From: RGIG6904 sp024680835
GTDB lineage: Bacteria; Bacillota; Clostridia; Lachnospirales; Lachnospiraceae
Length of the DNA: 10,443 bases
NCBI GenBank assembly: GCA_024680835.1
Contig: JAILBP010000134.1
Location: 1-10,443, forward strand
Reading direction: 5' to 3'
Positions 6,691 through 10,443 of this stretch are shown one piece after another. Position 1 is the stretch's first letter. Every line of letters starts with the position of its first letter. The position numbers and the translations under genes are program-made. The notes under the pieces are model-generated. The model did no database searches, had not been told where the DNA came from, and worked only from the letters and a program-made list of their open reading frames with translations.

Positions 6691-6728
6691 ATACCTGCGG
6701 TATGATCCGCAGGTATTTTTATTTTTTT
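6691..6728 (+). terminator. Strong Rho-independent terminator after lipoprotein gene
   Basis: ATACCTGCGG (6691-6700) and CCGCAGGTAT (6707-6716) form a perfect 10-bp stem with a 6-nt loop, followed by TTTT, A and seven T. It starts 8 bp after the stop codon and insulates clpB from the lipoprotein unit. Confidence 0.93.
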
Positions 6729-6735
6729 AAAAATA

Positions 6736-6762
6736 TTAGCACTCGCTATTGACGAGTGCTAA
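6736..6762 (+). promoter_or_regulatory. CIRCE operator (HrcA binding site) of clpB
   Basis: TTAGCACTC (6736-6744), nine bases, then GAGTGCTAA (6754-6762) is a perfect match to the CIRCE consensus TTAGCACTC-N9-GAGTGCTAA. HrcA represses class I heat-shock genes through this element. It overlaps the -35 box of the clpB promoter, consistent with repression by blocking RNA polymerase. Confidence 0.97.
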
Positions 6763-6777
6763 TAATCGTGATATATT
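6749..6777 (+). promoter_or_regulatory. clpB promoter embedded in CIRCE
   Basis: TTGACG (6749-6754) and TATATT (6772-6777) are 17 bp apart. The -35 box lies within the spacer and right arm of CIRCE. Transcription should start near 6784, giving a clpB leader of about 73 nt. Confidence 0.8.
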
Positions 6778-6856
6778 ATGTTCATGCAAGGTTTTTAAGC
6801 ATACTATTCACAGTAACAGCGTATTATCACTCAAAAGGGAAAGGAGTGTGGCATAT

Positions 6857-9439
6857 ATGAATATACAGAAGTTTACACAGAAGTCCGTTGAAGCCATAAA
6901 CGGATGCGAAAGACTGGCGTATGATTACGGCAATCAGGAAATAGAGCAGGAACACATGCTTATGTCGCTCCTGTCTCAGGAGGACGGATTGATCCCGAAG
7001 CTTATCGAGAAGATGGAGATCAACCTGGCACACTTTACCGAAAATGTAAAGGGCAAGCTCTCTGCCAGAGTCAAGGTGAGCGGCGGTCAGATATTCATGG
7101 GTAAGGATCTGAACAATGCTCTTATCCACGCAGAAGACGAGGCAAAGGCCATGGGAGACGAGTATGTTTCCGTGGAGCATATTTTCTTAAGCCTGCTGAG
7201 ATATCCCAATCCTGCCATGAAGGCACTGATCAAAGAATACGGCATTACCAGAGAGCGTTTCCTGGGTGTTCTGTCGGGTGTCAGGGGCAATCAGCGGGTT
7301 ACCAGCGATAATCCCGAGGCAACCTACGACACTCTGGAAAAATATGGCTATGATATGGTGAAGCGGGCCAGAGAGCAGAAGCTTGATCCGGTCATAGGCA
7401 GGGATGAGGAGATCAGAAATACCGTAAGGATCCTGTCGCGCAAGACTAAAAATAATCCGGTTCTGATAGGTGAGCCCGGTGTTGGCAAGACCGCTGTTGT
7501 GGAGGGACTTGCCCAGCGTATCGTGAAAGGGGATGTGCCGGAAGGCTTAAAGGATAAAAAGCTTTTTGCTCTCGATATGGGCGCCCTGATCGCAGGAGCA
7601 AAATACAGAGGAGAGTTCGAGGAGAGGCTCAAGGCGGTTTTGGATGATATCAAAAACTCCGACGGCAACATCATACTGTTCATCGATGAGCTTCATACCA
7701 TAGTGGGAGCCGGAAAGACAGACGGTGCCATGGATGCGGGACAGCTCTTGAAACCCATGTTGGCCCGGGGCGAGCTTCATTGTATAGGAGCTACCACCCT
7801 GGATGAATACAGAGAGTACATAGAAAAGGATGCTGCATTGGAGCGCCGTTTCCAGCCTGTAATGGTGGAAGAACCTACAGTGGAGGATACCATATCAATC
7901 CTGAGAGGATTAAAGGAGAGATACGAGGTGTTCCACGGTGTAAAGATCACGGATTCCGCCCTGGTAACAGCGGCTACGCTGTCGAACCGTTATATTTCCG
8001 ACAGATTCCTGCCGGATAAAGCCATAGACCTTGTGGATGAGGCCTGTGCTCTTATAAAGACTGAGCTTGACTCCATGCCTACGGAGCTCGATGAACAGCG
8101 CCGTAAGATCCTGCAGATGGAGATCGAGGTTACCGCGCTCAAAAAAGAGACAGACAGTCTCAGCAAAGACAGACTTGAGAATCTGGAGAAGGAGCTTGCG
8201 GAGTTAAAGGATGACTTTGCCAACAAACAGGCAAAATGGGAGAATGAGAAGAGTGCGGTAGAGCGTGTATCAGGTCTCCGCGAGGAGATAGAAAATACCA
8301 AAAATGATATAAATATTGCGAAACAGAATGCGGACCTCTCCAAGGCTGCAGAGCTTCAGTACGGAAAGCTGCCGGCACTGGAGAAACAACTTCAGCAGGA
8401 GGAGGATACCATCAGACAAAAGAACTTCTCACTAGTTCACGAGAAGGTGGAAGAGGATGAGATCGCCAGGATCATATCAAGATGGACGGGTATACCGGTG
8501 GCCAAGCTGAATGAATCCGAGCGCAATAAGACTCTCCATCTGGACGAGGAACTCCACAAGAGAGTTGTGGGGCAGGATGACGGTGTCACCAAGGTCAGCG
8601 AGGCCATAATCCGCTCCAAAGCCGGTATAAAAGACCCCTCAAAGCCAATTGGTTCATTCCTGTTCCTGGGTCCTACAGGCGTAGGTAAGACCGAGCTTGC
8701 CAAGACACTGGCAGCAAGTCTCTTTGATGATGAAAATAACATGGTTCGTCTGGATATGAGTGAATATATGGAGAAATACTCCGTTTCAAGGCTCATCGGA
8801 GCGCCTCCGGGATATGTGGGGTATGATGAGGGCGGCCAGCTGACGGAGGCTGTCAGAAGGCATCCCTATTCAGTGGTGCTCTTTGATGAGGTTGAGAAGG
8901 CTCATCCCGATGTTTTCAATGTTTTGCTGCAGGTTCTGGATGACGGTCGTATCACGGATTCCCAGGGAAGGACGGTGGATTTCAAGAACACCATCATCAT
9001 CATGACCTCCAACATAGGATCCACGGATCTTCTGGATGGCATTGATGAGAACGGTAATATAACGCCGGAGGCTGAACGCCTTGTAAATGAAAGACTTAAG
9101 AGTCATTTCAGACCGGAGTTTTTAAACAGGCTGGATGAGATAGTGCTGTTTAAGCCTTTGACAAAGGACAATATCACACATATCATCGATCTTTTGATGA
9201 CTGATCTCAACAGCCGTCTTGCCGATAAAGAGATGACGGTGGAACTGACACCGGATGCAAAAAAACTCATAGCTGATGCAGGTTACGATCCGGTATACGG
9301 TGCGAGACCGCTGAAGAGATACCTTCAGAAGACAGTGGAGACTCTGTCCGCAAAACTGATCTTAAGCGGTGAGGTGCGCCAGGGCGATGTGATCCTGATC
9401 AAAGCGGAAGACGGGGCATTGAGTGCCGTTAAGAAGTAA
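6857..9439 (+). CDS. clpB: ATP-dependent disaggregase ClpB
   Basis: An 860-residue Hsp100 AAA+ protein, normal ClpB length. Order: N-terminal Clp repeat domain (about 1-145); AAA-1 with Walker A GEPGVGKT (205-212), Walker B ILFIDE (273-278) and pore loop GAKYRGE (247-253); a long charged coiled-coil middle domain (about 404-530); AAA-2 with Walker A GPTGVGKT (605-612), Walker B VVLFDE (673-678), pore loop GYVGYDEGG (652-660) and sensor-2 GARPLKR (815-821). The full middle domain separates ClpB from ClpA/ClpC. ClpB threads aggregated proteins through its hexamer with DnaK, without ClpP. The ATG at 6857 has AAGGAG at 6841-6846, 10 nt upstream. The frame is open back to a TTG at 6749, but that lies inside the operator and before the predicted transcription start. 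Regulated by HrcA through CIRCE; no CtsR-type site was noticed. Confidence 0.97.
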   Translation: MNIQKFTQKSVEAINGCERLAYDYGNQEIEQEHMLMSLLSQEDGLIPKLIEKMEINLAHFTENVKGKLSARVKVSGGQIFMGKDLNNALIHAEDEAKAMGDEYVSVEHIFLSLLRYPNPAMKALIKEYGITRERFLGVLSGVRGNQRVTSDNPEATYDTLEKYGYDMVKRAREQKLDPVIGRDEEIRNTVRILSRKTKNNPVLIGEPGVGKTAVVEGLAQRIVKGDVPEGLKDKKLFALDMGALIAGAKYRGEFEERLKAVLDDIKNSDGNIILFIDELHTIVGAGKTDGAMDAGQLLKPMLARGELHCIGATTLDEYREYIEKDAALERRFQPVMVEEPTVEDTISILRGLKERYEVFHGVKITDSALVTAATLSNRYISDRFLPDKAIDLVDEACALIKTELDSMPTELDEQRRKILQMEIEVTALKKETDSLSKDRLENLEKELAELKDDFANKQAKWENEKSAVERVSGLREEIENTKNDINIAKQNADLSKAAELQYGKLPALEKQLQQEEDTIRQKNFSLVHEKVEEDEIARIISRWTGIPVAKLNESERNKTLHLDEELHKRVVGQDDGVTKVSEAIIRSKAGIKDPSKPIGSFLFLGPTGVGKTELAKTLAASLFDDENNMVRLDMSEYMEKYSVSRLIGAPPGYVGYDEGGQLTEAVRRHPYSVVLFDEVEKAHPDVFNVLLQVLDDGRITDSQGRTVDFKNTIIIMTSNIGSTDLLDGIDENGNITPEAERLVNERLKSHFRPEFLNRLDEIVLFKPLTKDNITHIIDLLMTDLNSRLADKEMTVELTPDAKKLIADAGYDPVYGARPLKRYLQKTVETLSAKLILSGEVRQGDVILIKAEDGALSAVKK

Positions 9440-9450
9440 AAAATAACCCC

Positions 9451-9479
9451 TTTTCAAATATTGCTGATAGTGTTATACT
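9451..9479 (+). promoter_or_regulatory. Probable yerC promoter with extended -10, inside terminator loop
   Basis: TGTTATACT (9471-9479) is an extended -10 (TGn plus TATACT). At 17-bp spacing the -35 is the weak TTTTCA (9451-9456). Transcription would start near 9486, after the left arm of the inverted repeat, so this RNA keeps the yerC ribosome binding site free. Confidence 0.55.
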
Positions 9480-9498
9480 TTAACACGTTAATGCATTA
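9470..9498 (+). promoter_or_regulatory. Operator-like dyads overlapping yerC promoter
   Basis: Three dyads are packed here: GTGTTA-N5-TAACAC (9470-9486) across the -10, TTAAC-AC-GTTAA (9480-9491), and the palindrome TAATGCATTA (9489-9498). The TTAAC/GTTAA pair has a core somewhat like the GTTAAC centre of the E. coli trp operator. Autoregulation by the TrpR-related product is an inference from position. Confidence 0.4.
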
Positions 9499-9518
9499 CA
9501 TTTGAAAAGGGGCTTTTT

Positions 9519-9827
9519 ATGAGTAAAGATACACACAGCGAAGCGCTGGACAGATTGTTTGATGCGGTTTTGTGCCTTACCTCCAGAGAGGAATGTTACG
9601 ATTTTTTTGAGGATGTGTGCACCATGAATGAACTCGTGGCCATGTCCCAGCGGCTTGCGGTAGCAGGCATGTTAAAAGATAAATTCACATACTCGGATAT
9701 CACTGCGAAGACCGGAGCATCCACCGCCACCATAGGTCGTGTCAGCAGAACCTTAAACTACGGCAACGACGGATACGAACTTGTGCTCAACCGGCTTAAC
9801 GGTACCGGGGAAAAGGGGGAAGATTAG
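9519..9827 (+). CDS. YerC/YecD-family TrpR-related DNA-binding protein
   Basis: A 102-residue, largely helical protein of the TrpR superfamily, YerC/YecD type, common in Bacillota. The segment MNELVAMSQRLAVAGML (36-52) resembles the TrpR dimer core, and YSDITAKTGASTATIGRVSRTL (58-79) is the helix-turn-helix, with the recognition helix around 68-79. The family is assigned as a transcription regulator by homology; its target genes and any ligand are not established, and I see no evidence here that it senses tryptophan. AAGGGG at 9507-9512 serves as Shine-Dalgarno, 6 nt before the ATG, and is part of the inverted repeat with the clpB side. Its stop codon overlaps the stop of the convergent minus-strand gene (9824-9827). 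Operator-like dyads over its promoter suggest self-regulation. Confidence 0.9.
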   Translation: MSKDTHSEALDRLFDAVLCLTSREECYDFFEDVCTMNELVAMSQRLAVAGMLKDKFTYSDITAKTGASTATIGRVSRTLNYGNDGYELVLNRLNGTGEKGED

Positions 9828-10315
9828 ATCCCCTGCTTTGCCTTTGCGCGAAGCTTTGCCATAAAGCTCTTCTTCGTGGGCTCCTGTTTTTCCAGAGGTT
9901 TTCTCATGCCTTTTACACCGGTGATATAAAGACCGCTGATGGTGGCTTTTACCTCTTTTTTGACCGGGATGTCGTCAAAGATGTCCTCATCGGCTATGAA
10001 AGACATGATCTTTGGACCAACCTTGGCCTTTACGATGGGAAGCTTTGCCCTGCGGAAACGCTTGGGGATCTGCTCCATCACCTGGGCGGAAAAGCCGGCG
10101 TCCGAAACCTTCATTTTCTTTTTGTCTATTACCAGTATTGGGAAGGTCTGTTCGATCTCCTTCATCTGTTCGGCCTGCTCGGCCTGTTTTTTCTGGAGTT
10201 TTTTGCCTGCAAAATACAGTGCTACCAGTATTGCTATGAGTACCACCGTTACGATGATGGTGACGATAAGTCCTGTGCTTATCAGTTTCATGGTTATGAC
10301 TAATCCTCTTGTCAT
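9824..10315 (-). CDS. Single-pass membrane protein of unknown function
   Basis: A 163-residue protein I do not recognise as a named family. One strong membrane segment lies near residues 12-36, rich in Ile/Val. It is followed by a short Lys/Gln/Glu helix (38-54, possible coiled coil), then a soluble, mostly basic region with beta-like stretches (FPILVIDKKKMKV, PIVKAKVGPKIMSFIADEDIFDD) and a very basic C-terminal tail (about 137-162) that may contact RNA, DNA or lipid head groups. There is no lipobox and no cleavage site stands out, so the N-terminus is probably an uncleaved anchor. The ATG at 10315 has GGAGG (complement of 10321-10325) 5 nt upstream; a later ATG (residue 9) is a weaker alternative. 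It converges on the TrpR-related gene with 4 bp of overlap and has its own promoter upstream. Confidence 0.8.
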   Translation of the reverse strand: MTRGLVITMKLISTGLIVTIIVTVVLIAILVALYFAGKKLQKKQAEQAEQMKEIEQTFPILVIDKKKMKVSDAGFSAQVMEQIPKRFRRAKLPIVKAKVGPKIMSFIADEDIFDDIPVKKEVKATISGLYITGVKGMRKPLEKQEPTKKSFMAKLRAKAKQGI

Positions 10316-10360
10316 GATAACCTCCGTGACATTTGTGTTGATATTGCGGTAAACAAAGTT

Positions 10361-10383
10361 AAGCGGCGTTCACGCGCTTTTTT
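10361..10383 (+). terminator. Orphan Rho-independent terminator on + strand
   Basis: AAGCGGCG-TTCA-CGCGCTT (10361-10379) forms seven pairs with one bulged G, followed on the + strand by a run of six T (10378-10383). No + strand gene lies between it and the TrpR-related gene ending at 9827. On the minus strand the same hairpin sits in the 5' leader of the membrane protein gene. Confidence 0.55.
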
Positions 10384-10394
10384 ACAGCAACAGA

Positions 10395-10423
10395 ATGTTA
10401 GCATAAAATCATTCCTTTTTCAA
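10395..10423 (-). promoter_or_regulatory. Promoter of minus-strand membrane protein gene
   Basis: Read on the minus strand: TTGAAA (complement of 10418-10423), 17 bp, then TAACAT (complement of 10395-10400), with TG one base before the -10 (extended -10). Transcription would start near 10388, giving a leader of about 70 nt that includes the GC-rich hairpin at 10361-10379. Confidence 0.6.
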
Positions 10424-10443
10424 GGCTGACTGTCATTCTCTTT

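Larger units (their letters stand above)
9447..9518 (+). terminator. Long inverted repeat with T-tract between clpB and yerC, overlapping yerC RBS
   Basis: CCCCTTTTCAAAT (9447-9459) and ATTTGAAAAGGGG (9500-9512) form a perfect 13-bp inverted repeat, followed by C and five T (9514-9518) that touch the yerC ATG. The 40-nt loop contains a further 6-bp hairpin (9470-9475 with 9481-9486). It could act as the clpB terminator. The right arm is also the yerC Shine-Dalgarno (AAAAGGGG, 9505-9512), so any read-through RNA from clpB would hide the ribosome binding site. Confidence 0.7.

Noticed and set aside
6749..6856. N-terminal extension of clpB from a TTG at 6749
   Set aside because: The TTG lies inside CIRCE and upstream of the predicted transcription start. 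The ATG at 6857 has a good SD and begins the standard ClpB N-domain.

Overview
The window is a stretch of core chromosome from a low-to-moderate GC Bacillota, most likely a Clostridia/Lachnospiraceae-type gut anaerobe. That placement is inferred from the protein sequences (clostridial-type PurE, HisC and the YerC-type TrpR relative), AGGAGG-type ribosome binding sites, sigma-A-like promoters and a CIRCE/HrcA heat-shock operator. I see no phage, transposase, integrase, CRISPR, tRNA or rRNA. Nine complete genes and one partial gene cover most of the sequence, and most are recognisable housekeeping functions.

Layout, left to right (+ strand unless stated). The window opens inside the 3' end of hslO (Hsp33 redox chaperone). 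Next come nadE (glutamine-dependent NAD+ synthetase) and a closely spaced PAP2-type membrane phosphatase gene. A 199-bp gap follows, holding a striking 94-nt near-perfect hairpin and an odd translation-start region. It leads into hisC (histidinol-phosphate aminotransferase), which overlaps by 7 bp a small membrane protein of the Sm_multidrug_ex family. After a 153-bp gap, purE (N5-CAIR mutase) and a Nudix hydrolase form a tight pair. A small lipoprotein gene stands alone with its own promoter and strong terminator. clpB (disaggregase) has a perfect CIRCE operator overlapping its promoter. A short gene for a YerC/YecD TrpR-related DNA-binding protein follows. A single-pass membrane protein of unknown function, on the minus strand, converges on it with overlapping stop codons.

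Functionally the window mixes protein quality control (Hsp33, ClpB), cofactor, amino-acid and purine biosynthesis (NadE, HisC, PurE), nucleotide-derivative turnover (Nudix) and envelope proteins (PAP2, Sm_multidrug_ex, lipoprotein, minus-strand protein). Gene spacing suggests these transcription units: nadE-PAP2, hisC-Sm_multidrug_ex, purE-nudix, lipoprotein alone, clpB, yerC, and the minus-strand gene.

I do not see a complete new multi-gene system. The most interesting material is regulatory: (1) the 94-nt hairpin, which looks like a MITE or REP-type element and whose only arm differences are G-U wobbles in the + strand RNA; (2) the hisC start, where the strong Shine-Dalgarno lies 36 nt away but a 6-bp inverted repeat could loop out the intervening RNA; (3) the clpB-yerC junction, where a 13-bp inverted repeat plus T-tract overlaps the yerC ribosome binding site, with a probable yerC promoter and operator-like dyads inside the loop; (4) an orphan + strand terminator beyond the minus-strand gene.
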